The notes beneath the pieces are model-generated. The model was not told the DNA's origin, ran no database searches, and was given only the letters and a program-made list of their open reading frames with translations. A program made the translations under genes and the position numbers. DNA of 64,000 nt. Source: Pseudofulvimonas gallinarii (GTDB lineage: Bacteria; Pseudomonadota; Gammaproteobacteria; Xanthomonadales; UBA2363). Every line of letters starts with the position of its first letter. Within the stretch, counting starts at the first letter, position 1. The DNA lies in the NCBI RefSeq assembly GCF_004343305.1, contig NZ_SMAF01000013.1, forward strand, positions 1-64,000, given 5' to 3'. Of this stretch, positions 35,560 to 46,264 are shown piece by piece.

Positions 35560-35976
35560 TCAGCGTCCTGCTTTGGGAGAGACAAGTTCCAGCTTCGGAT
35601 AGTAGGTGCGATACCGGCTGGCGTCCCGTGTCAGCAGCACCATGCCCTCTACGGCGGCATGCGCACCGATATAGAAATCCGGCAGCGGTGAGGTGCGGAC
35701 ACCCCTGGCCTGTCGGTATCGCAAGAAAGACTTGCCGGCAAGGAAGCCTGCCTCCCAGGGCAGCTCCAGACGAGTGAAAGTATCAAGGGACAGAGCCTCG
35801 TCCAGTTCCTCGATACGTTCGAACCCTACCGAGACTTCGGCATAAATGAGGGCGTTGATGCACAGTTCGGCTTCGGCAGCACAAGCCTCCAGATGGCCGG
35901 CTGACCAGTCATACCACGTTGGATCCTCTGTCAGCACATCCAGCAGGACGTTGGCGTCCACAAGCACACGTTTCAC
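35560..35976 (-). CDS. vapC: PIN-domain toxin (VapC-like ribonuclease)
   Basis: The 138 residues have the PIN acidic residues in order: Asp in MKRVLVDANVLLDVLTED, Glu in INALIYAEVSVGFE, and Asp in SPLPDFYIGAHAAVEGMVLLTRDASRYRTYYP. The RDxxRYRTYYP ending is typical of VapC toxins. Expected to cleave RNA when freed from the antitoxin. Starts 6 bp after the antitoxin stop. Confidence 0.92.
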   Translation of the reverse strand: MKRVLVDANVLLDVLTEDPTWYDWSAGHLEACAAEAELCINALIYAEVSVGFERIEELDEALSLDTFTRLELPWEAGFLAGKSFLRYRQARGVRTSPLPDFYIGAHAAVEGMVLLTRDASRYRTYYPKLELVSPKAGR

Positions 35977-35982
35977 GATGCT

Positions 35983-36231
35983 TCATTCGCCACGGGTCAG
36001 TTGCATGATTTCATCGGTGCTCATGCCGGCGGTTGCACGACCACGCAAGCGGGCGGCCAGCCCGCCGCGACGGCTCTTGGCAGAACGGGCCAAGGTAGTG
36101 TCCGCCTCCCGCAAAGCCGCCACACGCACGAAGGTGGCCACCGGCAATCCCTGTAATTGGGCAGCACGGCGCAGGCGATCCTTGTCCTCGACGCTTAGGC
36201 GCAAGTCGAGACGGTCAGCAGCTACAGTCAT
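35983..36231 (-). CDS. vapB: Antitoxin with RHH/DUF1778-like N-terminus and VapB-like tail
   Basis: The 82 residues started at ATG 36231 have a strong GGAGG 7 nt upstream; a longer frame to 36273 has none. The N-terminal part (RLDLRLSVEDKDRLRRAAQLQGLPVATFV) is ribbon-helix-helix of the DUF1778 kind, normally paired with GNAT toxins. The C-terminus (GMSTDEIMQLTRGE) is the usual VapB toxin-binding tail. It should repress its own operon through the palindrome just upstream. Confidence 0.85.
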   Translation of the reverse strand: MTVAADRLDLRLSVEDKDRLRRAAQLQGLPVATFVRVAALREADTTLARSAKSRRGGLAARLRGRATAGMSTDEIMQLTRGE

Positions 36232-36243
36232 ATCGAACCTCCA

Positions 36244-36264
36244 TGTACGGTACTCTACCGTACA
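36244..36264. promoter_or_regulatory. Perfect palindrome, probable VapB operator
   Basis: tgtacggta-ctc-taccgtaca: a 9-bp perfect inverted repeat with 3-bp centre, ending 12 bp before the antitoxin start codon and lying between the divergent vapBC and lexA units. The position is typical of an autoregulated toxin-antitoxin operator. Confidence 0.75.
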
Positions 36265-36335
36265 GTCGGCCATCTGTCACCGTTGCGGCCAGTGAGACGG
36301 ATCGGGGCGGCGGGCACTTGCGCCGGAGGCGGCAA

Positions 36336-36351
36336 CCACATGAATATGTGG
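36336..36351. promoter_or_regulatory. Palindrome abutting the lexA start, candidate LexA operator
   Basis: ccacat-gaat-atgtgg, a perfect 6-bp inverted repeat, ends one base before the lexA ATG. A TTGCGC (36318-36323) 17-18 bp before a weak -10 (TGAATA/GAATAT) inside the palindrome would start transcription at about the ATG. LexA binding would then cover the -10. It does not match the E. coli CTGT-N8-ACAG box. Confidence 0.45.
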
Positions 36352-36352
36352 C

Positions 36353-36988
36353 ATGGACCTTACCGACCGCCAGCAAGCCATCCTCGACTTCCTGCTCGCC
36401 TGGCAGGCGCAGCATGGGTACCCGCCGACACGTGCCGAGATCGCCCGCGCCTTCGGCTTCTCGCAGGCCCGCAGCGCCGAGGACCACCTGCGCGCGCTGG
36501 CGGCCAAGGGCGCCATCGCGCTGGAACCCGGGCGCTCACGCGGCATCCGCGTGCTGCATTCGCCAGCCGGCGCAGCGACAACCGAGGCCGGTGAGTCGGA
36601 CCTGCTGAACCTGCCGCTGGTCGGCCGGGTGGCCGCCGGTGCGCCGATCCTTTCCGATGCCCATATCGCCGGCCGCTACAGCATCGACCGCGCGCTGTTC
36701 CGGCCGCGGCCGCATTTCCTGCTGCGCGTCGAAGGCGAAAGCATGCGCGACGCCGGCATCCTCGACGGCGACCTCATCGCCGTGCATCGCACGCCGGTGG
36801 CGGAGCCGGGCCAGATCGTCGTCGCCCGCCTCGACGACGAGATCACCGTCAAGCGCCTGCAGCGACTGAAGAACGGCCACTACGCGCTGCTGCCGGCCAA
36901 TCCCGATTACGCGTCCATTCCGGTCGATCCGGACCGGCAGGCCTTCGCCATCGAAGGCCTGCATGTCGGCGTCATCCGTCGCGGCTGA
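36353..36988 (+). CDS. lexA: LexA repressor
   Basis: SOS repressor with self-cleavage stimulated by RecA. The 211 residues have an N-terminal winged helix ([15 protein letters not shown]...[14 protein letters not shown]), an Ala-Gly cleavage site in VGRVAAGAP near 95, the catalytic Ser in [12 protein letters not shown] near 130 and the catalytic Lys in EITVKRL near 168. It heads lexA-imuA-imuB-dnaE2, the arrangement known for LexA2-type cassettes in Xanthomonas and pseudomonads, so it is likely a cassette-specific LexA. No ribosome site is visible at proper distance, suggesting a leaderless message. Confidence 0.95.
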   Translation: MDLTDRQQAILDFLLAWQAQHGYPPTRAEIARAFGFSQARSAEDHLRALAAKGAIALEPGRSRGIRVLHSPAGAATTEAGESDLLNLPLVGRVAAGAPILSDAHIAGRYSIDRALFRPRPHFLLRVEGESMRDAGILDGDLIAVHRTPVAEPGQIVVARLDDEITVKRLQRLKNGHYALLPANPDYASIPVDPDRQAFAIEGLHVGVIRRG

Positions 36989-36998
36989 ACATGCGGCC

Positions 36999-37613
36999 AT
37001 GGCTGACAGCTCCGTCCTGGCCCTGCCCGTCCGCGGCGATGTGTGGCGCGGTCGCCGCCGCACCGCCCCGGTACCGGCGCTGCCCACCGGCCATGCCGGG
37101 CTCGATGCCCTGCTGCCCGCCCGCGGCTGGCCGGTCGGCATGCTGTGCGAGATCCTGCACGAGGGCGATGGCGTCGGCGAGCTGCGCGTGGTCATGCCTG
37201 CGCTGGCGCAACTGGCACGGCAGGCACGGCCGGTGATCTGGATCGCGCCACCATACCAGCCCTATGCGCCGGCCCTGGATGCGCAGGGCCTGCCACCGGC
37301 CGGACAGCGCGTCATCCAGCCCGACAGCGATCGGCAGGCGCTGTGGGCGGCCGAACAGTGCCTGCGCGCCGGCAGTTGCGCGGCGGTGCTGCTGTGGCCG
37401 GCGAACCTGAGCATCACCGCTTCGCGACGCCTGCAATTGGCGGCGGAAACCGGGCGCGGGCATGGCTTCGTCTTCCGCCACCGCCGCCACCTTGTCGACG
37501 CCAGCCCGGCACCGATCCGGCTGTCGGTGCGCCGCGACCATGATTCCATCCGTATCCATCTGGACAAGTGCCGAGGCCTGCTGGCGCCGCCGGCCGAGGA
37601 GATCGCCCTGTGA
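36999..37613 (+). CDS. imuA: ImuA, mutasome RecA-like protein
   Basis: The 204 residues belong to the ImuA/SulA-like RecA-fold family: PVPALPTGHAGLDALLPARGWPVGMLCEILHEGDGVGELRVVMPAL near the N-terminus, later VIWIAPPYQPYAPAL and AAVLLWPANLSI. It works with ImuB and DnaE2 in SOS-induced translesion synthesis. ATG 36999 begins 10 bp after the lexA stop and the gene ends just before imuB, so an operon is clear. No intact Walker A motif is obvious. Confidence 0.9.
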   Translation: MADSSVLALPVRGDVWRGRRRTAPVPALPTGHAGLDALLPARGWPVGMLCEILHEGDGVGELRVVMPALAQLARQARPVIWIAPPYQPYAPALDAQGLPPAGQRVIQPDSDRQALWAAEQCLRAGSCAAVLLWPANLSITASRRLQLAAETGRGHGFVFRHRRHLVDASPAPIRLSVRRDHDSIRIHLDKCRGLLAPPAEEIAL

Positions 37614-37615
37614 AC

Positions 37616-39088
37616 ATGCGCGCGCCACTGTGGGCCTGTCTGCATCTTCGCGCACCGGCGCTGGCGGCCGTGCAGCGACGCCTGGCCTCGCCACCGTCGT
37701 TGCTGGCCGTCAGCGACGGGGCGGAAAACCGGCCTTGGATACTCGCCTGCTCGGCTGCCGCATCGACGGCGGGCGTGCGCCCCGGCCAGTCGCTGCCGGC
37801 GGCACGCGCACTGTGCCCGGCCCTGAAGGTGCAACGACGCGATCCGGCCGCCGAACGTGAACTGCACGAACTGCTGGGCGCCTGGGCCTATGGCTACAGC
37901 GACCAGGTCAGCCTGGAACTGCCCGAAGCGGTGGCACTGGAAGTGGGTGGCAGCCTGAAGCTGTTCCGCGGCTGGCCCAACCTGGAACGCCTGCTGCGCG
38001 AAGACCTGGCGCGGCTGGGACTGGAAGCCAGCCTGGCGCTCGCACCGCGTCCGCGCGCCGCCTGGCTGCTGGCCCGACGGCAGGACGGCCTGGTGGTCGA
38101 GGACGAGGTCCGGCTGCAGCAGCATCTGGATGCGCTGCCCATCGTCGAGGCCGGCCTGGCGGCCAGCGCCAGCGCCGCCCTGCGCGCCATGGGCTTCCTG
38201 CGCCTGCGCGAACTGGCGGCGTTGCCGCGCGACAGCCTCGGCCGGCGCATCGGCCCGGAAGCACTGGCGCAACTCGACCGCCTGTACGGCCGTGCACCCG
38301 ATCCCCTGCCGCGCTGGCAACCGCCGGCGCACTTCGAATCGACGCTGGAGTTCGATGCCCGGCCCACGGCCATCGAACCGCTGCTGTTCGCGCTGCGACG
38401 CCTGCTCAACGAACTGGCCGTCGTCCTGCATGCCCGCGACGGCGGCGTGCAGCACTTCCGCCTGTTGCTGCTGCACGAGGACCGGCCGGTGACCACCGTA
38501 CCGGTAGGCCTGCTGCGTGCGGAGCGCGATCCGGCGCGTCTTCTGGAACTGACCCGCGCGCGCCTGGAACGGGTAGCGCTGCCGGCGCCCATAGCCGGCC
38601 TCGGCCTGATCGCCGATGCGCTGCCGCCCTTCCGTCCCGCCATCGCCGACCTGTTCGCACAGGCGCGGCCGGATGCCAGCGACTGGCCGCTGCTGCTGGA
38701 ACGCCTGCGTGCACGACTCGGCGATGGCGCCATCCTCGAGCCGGTCGTCAGCGCCGACCACCGCCCCGAACGGGCCGGCACCCTGCGCGCCCTCGACCGA
38801 GACAGCGGTATCCCGGTGGCGTCACCCCGCACCGGCAGCGCATCCATCGGCCATGCACGGCAACTGGCGGAAACCCGACCGGTGTGGCTGCTGCCGCGAC
38901 CCGTGCCCTTGCGCCAGCCGCCGCTGCGCATCGTCTCCGGCCCGGAGCGGCTGGAAAGCGGCTGGTGGGACGGCGGCGACGTGCGCCGCGACTACTACGT
39001 GGTGGAAACCCGCGAAGGCCAACGGGCCTGGGCCTATTGCCCGCCCGGCCGGCGCGAAGGCTGGATGCTGCATGGCTGGTTCGCATGA
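37616..39088 (+). CDS. imuB: ImuB, inactive Y-family polymerase homologue
   Basis: The 490 residues are a Y-family-like protein that serves as the hub of the ImuA-ImuB-DnaE2 mutasome and binds the beta clamp. The start [18 protein letters not shown] and the helix-hairpin-helix region near 190-230 ([22 protein letters not shown]) are typical; the polymerase catalytic acidic residues are lacking, as in the family. The C-terminal part carries the ImuB tail ([18 protein letters not shown]...GWMLHGWFA). ATG 37616 is chosen; GTG 37610, overlapping the imuA stop, is possible. Confidence 0.92.
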   Translation: MRAPLWACLHLRAPALAAVQRRLASPPSLLAVSDGAENRPWILACSAAASTAGVRPGQSLPAARALCPALKVQRRDPAAERELHELLGAWAYGYSDQVSLELPEAVALEVGGSLKLFRGWPNLERLLREDLARLGLEASLALAPRPRAAWLLARRQDGLVVEDEVRLQQHLDALPIVEAGLAASASAALRAMGFLRLRELAALPRDSLGRRIGPEALAQLDRLYGRAPDPLPRWQPPAHFESTLEFDARPTAIEPLLFALRRLLNELAVVLHARDGGVQHFRLLLLHEDRPVTTVPVGLLRAERDPARLLELTRARLERVALPAPIAGLGLIADALPPFRPAIADLFAQARPDASDWPLLLERLRARLGDGAILEPVVSADHRPERAGTLRALDRDSGIPVASPRTGSASIGHARQLAETRPVWLLPRPVPLRQPPLRIVSGPERLESGWWDGGDVRRDYYVVETREGQRAWAYCPPGRREGWMLHGWFA

Positions 39089-39272
39089 CGGTGAGGCCGC
39101 ACCCGCCTCCGCCCGCGTCATCGCCCTGCCCACGGCACCACGACAGGCACGACCGGGTGATGGCAGGCATGGCCATCACGCCGGGAAAGATCCTGGCTTT
39201 GCCGCGCAAGAAACACACGGCACACGCATAGCGCCTGAAACGCGTGCCGATGCGGACGCGACGGGCAAAGAC

Positions 39273-42200
39273 ATGCGCACCCACTCGTCCGCAGCGGCGA
39301 CCGTCACGCCGCTGCACAGGACACGGCGCGCTGCGATCCCCCATGCCCATACCGATGCATCCTGCACCGCGACATCGCCGTCTCCGGAGCCGGGCTACGC
39401 CGAACTGCATTGTCTGTCCGCCTTCAGCTTCGGTCGCGGCGCCAGCAGCGCCACGGAGCTGTTCGAACGCGCCCGCGAACTCGGCTATGCGGCGCTGGCC
39501 ATCACCGACGAGTGCACGCTGGCCGGCATCGTGCGCGCCCTGGAAGCCAGCGAACGGACCGGCCTGCCACTGATCGTCGGCAGCAGCTTCCGCCTCGCCT
39601 GCGGATTGCGCTGCGTCCTGCTCTGCGAAGACCTCGCCGGTTACCAGCGCCTGTGCCAGCTCATCACCACCGCGCGGCGCCGTTGCGACAAGGGCCGGTA
39701 CGAACTGCAGCGCGGCGATCTCGAAGACGGCGACAACACCGGCCTGCTGGCACTGTGGCTGCCCGGCACGCACCCCGATCCCGATGAAGCGCAATGGTTG
39801 CGTGCGCGGTTCCCCGACCGGACCTGGCTGGCGGTGGAACTGCATCGCGAACACGACGACGAAGCGCGCCTGCGGCAGCTGCTCGATTTCGCCGCCATGC
39901 ACGGCCTGCCCTGCGTCGCCAGCGGCGACGTGCACATGCACCTGCGCAGCCGGCGCGCATTGCAGGATGCGCTTACCGCCATCCGGCTCAACACCACGCT
40001 GGCCGAAGCCGGCACGCGCCTGTTCGGCAATGGCGAGCGCCACCTGCGCAGCCGGCGCGCACTCGCCGCCATCCATCCGCCGGCCCTGCTCGCCGAAACC
40101 CTGCGCATCGCCGCACGCTGCCGTTTCAACCTGCGCGACGTGCACTACCAGTATCCGCGCGAACTGGTGCCCGCCGGCCACACGCCCACGTCCTGGTTGC
40201 GCGCGCTGACCGCCGAAGGCGCGCGGCGACGCTGGCCGCAGGGCCTGCCGGAGGCGATCCACGCGCGCATCGAACACGAGCTGGCGATCATCGCCCGCCT
40301 GCGCTACGAGGCCTTCTTCCTCACCGTGCAGGACATTGTCCGCGAGGCGCGCGAGCGCGGCATCCTCTGCCAGGGCCGCGGTTCCGCCGCCAACTCGGCG
40401 GTCTGCTATGCCCTGGGCATCACCGCCGTGAATCCCGAACACCACCAGCTGCTGTTCGGCCGCTTCATCTCCGAGGAACGCAACGAGCCGCCCGACATCG
40501 ACGTCGATTTCGAACACGAACGGCGCGAGGAGATCATCCAGTACGTGTACGGCAAGTACGGCCGCGAGCGCGCCGCGCTGGCCGCCACCGTGATCCGCTG
40601 GCAACCGCGCAGTGCCGTGCGCGAACTGGCCAAGGTGCTGGGCCTGTCGCGCGACCAGCAGGACGCGCTCAGCCATGCCTTCGGGCGCGGCCAGGGCGGC
40701 GTCGACATCGATCTGCGCCTGCGCGAAGCCGGCGTCGATCCGGAATCGCCGCTGATCCGCCGCCTGCTGTGGCTGCTGCCGCAGCTCATCGGCCTGCCAC
40801 GGCACCTGTCGCAGCATGTCGGCGGCTTCGTCATCGCCGACCAGCCGCTGTGGCAGCTGGTGCCGGTGGAAAACGCCGCCATGGCCGAACGCAGCATCAT
40901 CCAGTGGGACAAGGACGACCTGGAAGAGCTGAAGCTGCTGAAGGTCGATGTGCTGGCGCTGGGCATGCTCAGTTGCCTGCGCCGCTGCCTGGACAGCTAC
41001 ACGCGCCTGCGCGGCCGGCCACTGGAACTGGCCACCATTCCCGCCGACGACCGCGCCACCTACGACATGCTCCAGCGCGGTGATTCCATCGGCGTGTTCC
41101 AGGTCGAATCGCGCGCGCAGATGGCCATGCTGCCGCGCCTGAAACCGGCCTGTTTCTACGACCTGGTGGTGCAGGTCGCCATCGTGCGCCCCGGCCCGAT
41201 CCAGGGCGGCATGGTGCATCCCTACCTGCGTCGGCGCAGCGGCGCCGAAAAGGTGGACTATCCCAGTGCAGCGGTGAAAGGCGTCCTGCACCGCACGCTG
41301 GGCGTGCCGATCTTCCAGGAACAGGTGATGGCGCTGGCCATGGTCGCCGCCGGCTTCAGCGAGGGCGAAGCCGACCAGCTGCGCCGCTCGATGGCGGCCT
41401 GGAAACGCCGGGGCGGCCTGGAAAAGTGGCGCACGCGCATCCTCGAGGGCATGGCCGCGAACGGTTATGACGACGACTATGCCGAACGCATCTTCGAGCA
41501 GATCAAGGGCTTCGGCGACTATGGCTTCCCGGAATCGCACGCTGCCAGCTTCGCGCTGCTGACCTACGTCTCGGCGTGGTTCAAATGCCACGAACCGGCG
41601 ATCTTCTTCGCCGCCCTGCTCGACAGCCTGCCCATGGGTTTCTATGCGCCGGCGCAGCTGGTCGCACAGGCGCGACGCGATGGCGTGCCGGTGCTGCCGG
41701 TGGACGTGCGTGCCAGCGGCGCCGGCAGCCTGCTGGTACCCGATGCCACCGGCCGCCTGGCCTTGCGGCTGGGCCTGGATCGCGTCAACGGCCTGGGCTG
41801 CGAAGCCATCGAACGACTGCTCGCCGCCCGTGCACAGGCGCCGTTCCGCGATGTCGGCGACCTCGCCCGCCGCGCCGGACTGGACCGGCGCACGCTGCAG
41901 GTCCTGGCCCAGGCCGGCGCCCTGCGCCAGCTGGCCGGCCACCGTCATCGTGCCGCCTGGGCGATCGCCGGCACCGAAGCGGCACGCAGCGGCCTGGCGC
42001 TGGCCGACGACAGCGCCCGCGAAGCACGCGTCACCCTGCGACCGCCAGGCTTCGCCGACGACATCCACGCCGACTACGCCGGCCTGGGCTTCAGCCTGCA
42101 GGGCCATCCGCTGCAGCTGCTGCGGCCGCGCCTGCACGCCCGCGGCGTGCTGCGCGCGAAGGATCTGGAAGATCGCGGCCACGGCCAGTCCGTGCGCGTC

Positions 42201-42467
42201 GCCGGCCTGGTGACCACGCGGCAACGCCCGGGCACCGCCTCGGGCGTCACCTTCGTCACCCTGGAGGACGAAACCGGCCTGGTGAACCTGATCGTCTGGC
42301 CGGCCATCGCCCTGCGCGACCGGCGTGCGCTGCTGGAGTCATCGCTGCTCGGCGTGCGCGGCACCCTGCAGTTCGCCGAAGGCGTGCGGCATGTCATCGC
42401 CGAACGCCTCTACAACCTCAGCGACCGCCTTCCCGGCCTGCGCAGCGAAAGCCGCGATTTCCAGTAA
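39273..42467 (+). CDS. dnaE2: Error-prone DNA polymerase DnaE2
   Basis: C-family polymerase alpha subunit paralogue for SOS lesion bypass. The 1064 residues have an N-terminal PHP domain ([17 protein letters not shown]...), the catalytic acidic motif [14 protein letters not shown] near 410, the fingers and HhH region, and a C-terminal OB fold ([17 protein letters not shown]). Length from ATG 39273 fits the family (about 1050-1090). The frame is open upstream, and ATG 39072, overlapping imuB by 17 bp, would give 1131 residues. Last gene of the lexA cassette. Confidence 0.93.
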   Translation: MRTHSSAAATVTPLHRTRRAAIPHAHTDASCTATSPSPEPGYAELHCLSAFSFGRGASSATELFERARELGYAALAITDECTLAGIVRALEASERTGLPLIVGSSFRLACGLRCVLLCEDLAGYQRLCQLITTARRRCDKGRYELQRGDLEDGDNTGLLALWLPGTHPDPDEAQWLRARFPDRTWLAVELHREHDDEARLRQLLDFAAMHGLPCVASGDVHMHLRSRRALQDALTAIRLNTTLAEAGTRLFGNGERHLRSRRALAAIHPPALLAETLRIAARCRFNLRDVHYQYPRELVPAGHTPTSWLRALTAEGARRRWPQGLPEAIHARIEHELAIIARLRYEAFFLTVQDIVREARERGILCQGRGSAANSAVCYALGITAVNPEHHQLLFGRFISEERNEPPDIDVDFEHERREEIIQYVYGKYGRERAALAATVIRWQPRSAVRELAKVLGLSRDQQDALSHAFGRGQGGVDIDLRLREAGVDPESPLIRRLLWLLPQLIGLPRHLSQHVGGFVIADQPLWQLVPVENAAMAERSIIQWDKDDLEELKLLKVDVLALGMLSCLRRCLDSYTRLRGRPLELATIPADDRATYDMLQRGDSIGVFQVESRAQMAMLPRLKPACFYDLVVQVAIVRPGPIQGGMVHPYLRRRSGAEKVDYPSAAVKGVLHRTLGVPIFQEQVMALAMVAAGFSEGEADQLRRSMAAWKRRGGLEKWRTRILEGMAANGYDDDYAERIFEQIKGFGDYGFPESHAASFALLTYVSAWFKCHEPAIFFAALLDSLPMGFYAPAQLVAQARRDGVPVLPVDVRASGAGSLLVPDATGRLALRLGLDRVNGLGCEAIERLLAARAQAPFRDVGDLARRAGLDRRTLQVLAQAGALRQLAGHRHRAAWAIAGTEAARSGLALADDSAREARVTLRPPGFADDIHADYAGLGFSLQGHPLQLLRPRLHARGVLRAKDLEDRGHGQSVRVAGLVTTRQRPGTASGVTFVTLEDETGLVNLIVWPAIALRDRRALLESSLLGVRGTLQFAEGVRHVIAERLYNLSDRLPGLRSESRDFQ

Positions 42468-42582
42468 GGCGCGGCGTCCTGTCGCGGCAGCAGCGGAAAC
42501 CCGCCTGCACGGGCGCCAACCAGCCGGCTGCGCGCGCCGGGCTGGTATCATGCCCGCCCTTTCCGACTGCCGGCGTCCTCGC

Positions 42583-43632
42583 ATGAGCCACAGCGAATCC
42601 CCAGGCCTGAGCTACCGCGACGCCGGTGTCGACATCGACGCCGGCAATGCCCTGGTCGAGCGCATCAAGCCCGCCGTCGCCCGCACCCGCCGCCCGGAAG
42701 TGCTGGGTGGACTGGGCGGCTTCGGCGCCCTGTTCGAGATCCCGCCGGGACGCTGGAAGCATCCCGTCCTGGTCTCCGGCACCGATGGCGTCGGCACCAA
42801 GCTGAAGCTGGCGCAGCAGCTGGACCGCCACGACGGCATCGGCATCGACCTGGTCGGCATGTGCGTCAACGACGTGCTGGTCCAGGGCGCCGAGCCGCTG
42901 TTCTTCCTCGACTATTTCGCTTGCGGCAAGCTCAGTGTCGACACCGCCGCCGCGGTCGTCACCAGCATCGCCCGTGGCTGCGAGCTGGCCGGTTGCGCGC
43001 TGGTCGGTGGCGAAACCGCCGAGATGCCCGGCATGTACGGCGACGGTGAATACGACCTGGCCGGATTCTGCGTCGGCGCCGTGGAGAAGGACGCCATCCA
43101 CGACGGCAGCCGGATCCAGCCCGGCGACGTGCTGCTCGGCATCGGCTCCAGCGGTGCGCACAGCAACGGCTATTCGCTGATCCGCCGCATCGTCGACCTG
43201 GACCGCGATGCCCTGAGGCGCGACATCGATGGCGCGTCGCTGGCCGATCGCCTGCTCGAGCCGACGCGCATCTACGTCAAACCCATCCTCGGACTGCTGG
43301 CCACCGGTGCCGCCGTGCATGGCATGGCGCACATCACCGGCGGCGGCCTGAGCGAGAACATCATCCGCGTCGTGCCGGAAGGCCTGGGCCTTCGCATCGA
43401 CCCGCATGCATGGACGCGTCCAGCCCTGTTCGACTGGCTGCAGCGCACCGGCAAGGTCGCCGATGCGGAGATGTGGCGCACCTTCAACTGCGGCATCGGC
43501 TACGTGCTGATCCTGCCGGCCTCTGCCGTCGACGGCGCGCGCGCGCATCTGGACCGTGTCGGCTGGCCGAGCTGGGTGATCGGTGAAGTCACCGCGCAAA
43601 GCGGTGGCGAGCGCGTGCGCTTCGCTGGATGA
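42583..43632 (+). CDS. purM: Phosphoribosylformylglycinamidine cyclo-ligase
   Basis: ATP-dependent ring closure of FGAM to AIR in purine synthesis. The 349 residues have the glycine-rich [12 protein letters not shown] near 63, [33 protein letters not shown] and [10 protein letters not shown], all PurM hallmarks. Full length. Its TGA overlaps the purN ATG by 4 bp, the standard purMN pair. Confidence 0.97.
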   Translation: MSHSESPGLSYRDAGVDIDAGNALVERIKPAVARTRRPEVLGGLGGFGALFEIPPGRWKHPVLVSGTDGVGTKLKLAQQLDRHDGIGIDLVGMCVNDVLVQGAEPLFFLDYFACGKLSVDTAAAVVTSIARGCELAGCALVGGETAEMPGMYGDGEYDLAGFCVGAVEKDAIHDGSRIQPGDVLLGIGSSGAHSNGYSLIRRIVDLDRDALRRDIDGASLADRLLEPTRIYVKPILGLLATGAAVHGMAHITGGGLSENIIRVVPEGLGLRIDPHAWTRPALFDWLQRTGKVADAEMWRTFNCGIGYVLILPASAVDGARAHLDRVGWPSWVIGEVTAQSGGERVRFAG

Positions 43633-44315
43633 CGGCCGCAGCACGCATCGCCGTGCTGGTATCCGGGCGCGGCAGCAACCTGCAGGCCCTGATCGACGCG
43701 CAGGCAAACGGTCGCCTGCCGGGCCGGATCGTCGTCGTCGGCAGCAACAAGCCCGACTGCGCGGCGCTGGATCGGGCGACGGCCGCAGGCATCGACACCT
43801 TCGCGCTGCGCCAGCGCGACTTCGCCGACCGCGAGGCGATGGATGCCGCCCTGGATGCCGAACTGCGCCGGCACTCGCCGGGCCTGGTCGTCCTCGCCGG
43901 CTTCATGCGCATCCTGTCGCCGACGATGGTGGCGGGCTGGCCAGGACGCATGCTCAACATCCATCCGTCGCTGCTGCCGAAGTATCCCGGCCTGGACACG
44001 CACGCCCGCGCACTGGCGGCCGGCGACAGCGAACATGGCGCCAGCGTCCACTACGTGATTCCCGAGCTGGATGCCGGACCGGTGATCGCCCAGGTGCGCA
44101 TTCCCGTGCTCGCCGGCGACACGCCGGACGCGCTGGCGCAGCGGCTGCTTCTGCGCGAGCATGCCCTGATGGTGGCGGCCATCGCACTGGTCGCCGCCGG
44201 CGACGTGCAATTGACGCCAGCCGGCATTCAGTTCAGTGGCGCGACACTCGCCGCTCCCCTGCGCTTGAATGACGACGATGTCCTGGTTGCCGATAACGAC
44301 GCTGCTGCTCGCTAG
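43629..44315 (+). CDS. purN: Phosphoribosylglycinamide formyltransferase
   Basis: Transfers a formyl group from 10-formyl-THF to GAR. The 228 residues show the substrate loop [32 protein letters not shown] with the catalytic Asn-His, and [17 protein letters not shown] with the catalytic Asp. Translationally coupled to purM. Its 3' end overlaps the next gene by 47 bp. Confidence 0.97.
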   Translation: MTAAARIAVLVSGRGSNLQALIDAQANGRLPGRIVVVGSNKPDCAALDRATAAGIDTFALRQRDFADREAMDAALDAELRRHSPGLVVLAGFMRILSPTMVAGWPGRMLNIHPSLLPKYPGLDTHARALAAGDSEHGASVHYVIPELDAGPVIAQVRIPVLAGDTPDALAQRLLLREHALMVAAIALVAAGDVQLTPAGIQFSGATLAAPLRLNDDDVLVADNDAAAR

Positions 44316-45000
44316 TCTCCTCGCCACCGCGGTGGCGACGCCCGTCCTCGCCGACAACACACCGCTCGCGCCGTACCGTGCCGACTACGAAGTGCACCGC
44401 AATGGCAAGGCCATCGGCTCCAGCCATACCGAGCTGATCCGCCAGGGCGAGACGTGGACCTGGCGCTCGCAGACCGCCGGTGAACGCGGCATGGCCTGGA
44501 TGGTCGGCCTGAAGGTCGAGCAGTCGATGGATTTCCAGTGGCAGGACGACCTGCCGCGGCCGATGCGCTCGACCTACGAGCAGCAGGCGACGCTGGGCAA
44601 CCGCAGCGTCGAAGTGGCGTACGACTGGAGCGCGCAGCGCTATCACCTGAAGGACCGCAAGGGCGATCACACGCATGCGCTGGAAACCGGCGCCACCGAC
44701 CGCTACGGCAGCGGCGTCAGCGTGGCGGCGATGCTGGCGCGCGGCGAAACCGACTTCACGCTCAAGGTGGCGCACGCCGACGGCCTGCGCGACTGGCGCT
44801 TCCGGGTAACCGGCGAGGAGACCCTCGAATCACCGGGCGGGCCGGTGCGCACGCTCCGCGTCGAACGCGTCCGCGATGATGACGATCGCAGCACGGTCAC
44901 GTGGGTCGATCCGGCACGCAACTATGTCGTGGTGCGCATGCTGCAGGTCGAGGACGGCGACCGCACCGAATCGCGGCTGCGCGGTTACACCGCGCGCTGA
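44269..45000 (+). CDS. DUF3108 domain, probably periplasmic protein
   Basis: The 243 residues begin with a signal peptide ([23 protein letters not shown]) and a mature part like DUF3108: PYRADYEVHRNGKAIGSSHTEL, a middle DRYGSGVSVAAMLARG segment and a C-terminal beta region WVDPARNYVVVRMLQVEDGDRTESRLRGY. The family often sits after purN in Xanthomonadales. Role unknown. ATG 44269 or 44278; overlaps purN, so likely co-transcribed. Confidence 0.85.
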   Translation: MTTMSWLPITTLLLASLLATAVATPVLADNTPLAPYRADYEVHRNGKAIGSSHTELIRQGETWTWRSQTAGERGMAWMVGLKVEQSMDFQWQDDLPRPMRSTYEQQATLGNRSVEVAYDWSAQRYHLKDRKGDHTHALETGATDRYGSGVSVAAMLARGETDFTLKVAHADGLRDWRFRVTGEETLESPGGPVRTLRVERVRDDDDRSTVTWVDPARNYVVVRMLQVEDGDRTESRLRGYTAR

Positions 45001-45087
45001 GGCAAGCTTCCGCCACGGCCGTCTGTTTTTCCTGTCAACACGGGTCCGGCAAGAACCGGCGATACCTGGAGCGTCCCCGGTCGGGCT

Positions 45088-46080
45088 TCAGGCGCGGCTG
45101 GTGTCCAGCCAAACGGCCAGGCCTTGCGCATTCAGCTCGATGTCACCGCCCAGAAGCTCGTCGATCACCGCCTCGTCCAGCGTGACGCCGTGCTGCCGGG
45201 CGCGCCGCAGCAGCCGGGCGCGCAGCCCGTCCATCAATGCCAGGTGTCGATCGTCGCGATCGGCGCAAGCGCGTGCCAGTGCCACCATGTCGTCGATTTC
45301 CGCATGCATGTCGGCGGCGAGCCGTTCGACCTCGTCCAGCCGGCCGAAATGGGTCGGGAACATCGCCCGCGGATGGAATGCCAGCATCCGGTCGATGGAC
45401 ACATGCAGCGCCTCGGGCTCGAACTGCACCGGTGTTGTCGTCGGAAAAATGAAAGCCCCCTGTCCGGTGTCGAAGTCGCGATAGGAAATGCCGAAGGTAT
45501 CGCCCGTGAAGAAAACGCCGGCAACATCATCGTGAATGGCGATGTGGTGACGGGCGTGGCCGGGCGTATCCAGGCACAGCAGCGGCCGTCCGGCGAGTTC
45601 GACGACATGGCCGTCGCCGGCTTCGACGACGCGTTCGGCCGGGACCGGTTGCAGGGTGCCGTACATCGCCTGCATCGCGGCTTCGCCATACACCGCGGTC
45701 GCCCCGGCAGTCAGTTTCGAAGGATCGATCATGTGCCGCGCACCGCGCGGATGCACGACGACGCGGGCATTGGGCAGATGCGGCAGCAGTGCACCTGCGC
45801 CGCCGGCGTGATCGAGGTGGACGTGCGTGAGGACCAGCCAGTCGATCTGCCCGGCCGTCATCCCTGCGCGCTCAAGCGCCGCCAGCATGTGCGGTACAGA
45901 ATGGTTGGTACCGCAGTCGATGAAGGCGCCGCGGCCATCCCCTTCCACCAGGTAGGCGGCTGCGAATTGCGGCCGTACCTGGGCGGTGTCGATGGTGTGG
46001 ATGCCCTTCCACGGCGCGATGATGGCGGGTTGGAAAGCGGATCCCGTGGTCATGTGTGCATCCATGTTCATGGCGACCAT
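45088..46080 (-). CDS. MBL-fold metallo-hydrolase
   Basis: The roughly 330-residue protein has the metallo-beta-lactamase motif THVHLDHAGGAGALL near 100, later metal ligands DTPGHARHH and FFTGDTFG, and a final His in MFPTHFGR. An extra helical C-terminal domain (about 235-330) follows. Such proteins act as thiolesterases, glyoxalases or similar; the substrate is not deducible. The start is uncertain among several close ATGs (46080, 46071, 46065, 46053); none has a strong ribosome site. Convergent with the DUF3108 gene. Confidence 0.88.
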   Translation of the reverse strand: MVAMNMDAHMTTGSAFQPAIIAPWKGIHTIDTAQVRPQFAAAYLVEGDGRGAFIDCGTNHSVPHMLAALERAGMTAGQIDWLVLTHVHLDHAGGAGALLPHLPNARVVVHPRGARHMIDPSKLTAGATAVYGEAAMQAMYGTLQPVPAERVVEAGDGHVVELAGRPLLCLDTPGHARHHIAIHDDVAGVFFTGDTFGISYRDFDTGQGAFIFPTTTPVQFEPEALHVSIDRMLAFHPRAMFPTHFGRLDEVERLAADMHAEIDDMVALARACADRDDRHLALMDGLRARLLRRARQHGVTLDEAVIDELLGGDIELNAQGLAVWLDTSRA

Positions 46081-46264
46081 CTTAGGTTCGCCGCGAATAC
46101 CGCATGACAAGGGGACGTTAAACCGCCACGCGGCGACGCTTTGCCGGGACCGGTTGACACCTCGGCCCGAGGTCGAAGCGGCGACCGGGACTTGCCGCGG
46201 GTCATGCGGCGCGTACTGCCCCTTCCCCGTTCCCCGGAAGCGCGGCCATCAAACGCATCCCGGG

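Noticed and set aside
38748-42224. 1158-residue open frame on the strand opposite dnaE2
   Set aside because: Codon-shadow frame typical of GC-rich DNA; composition is low in hydrophobic core patterns, and dnaE2 on the other strand is unmistakable.
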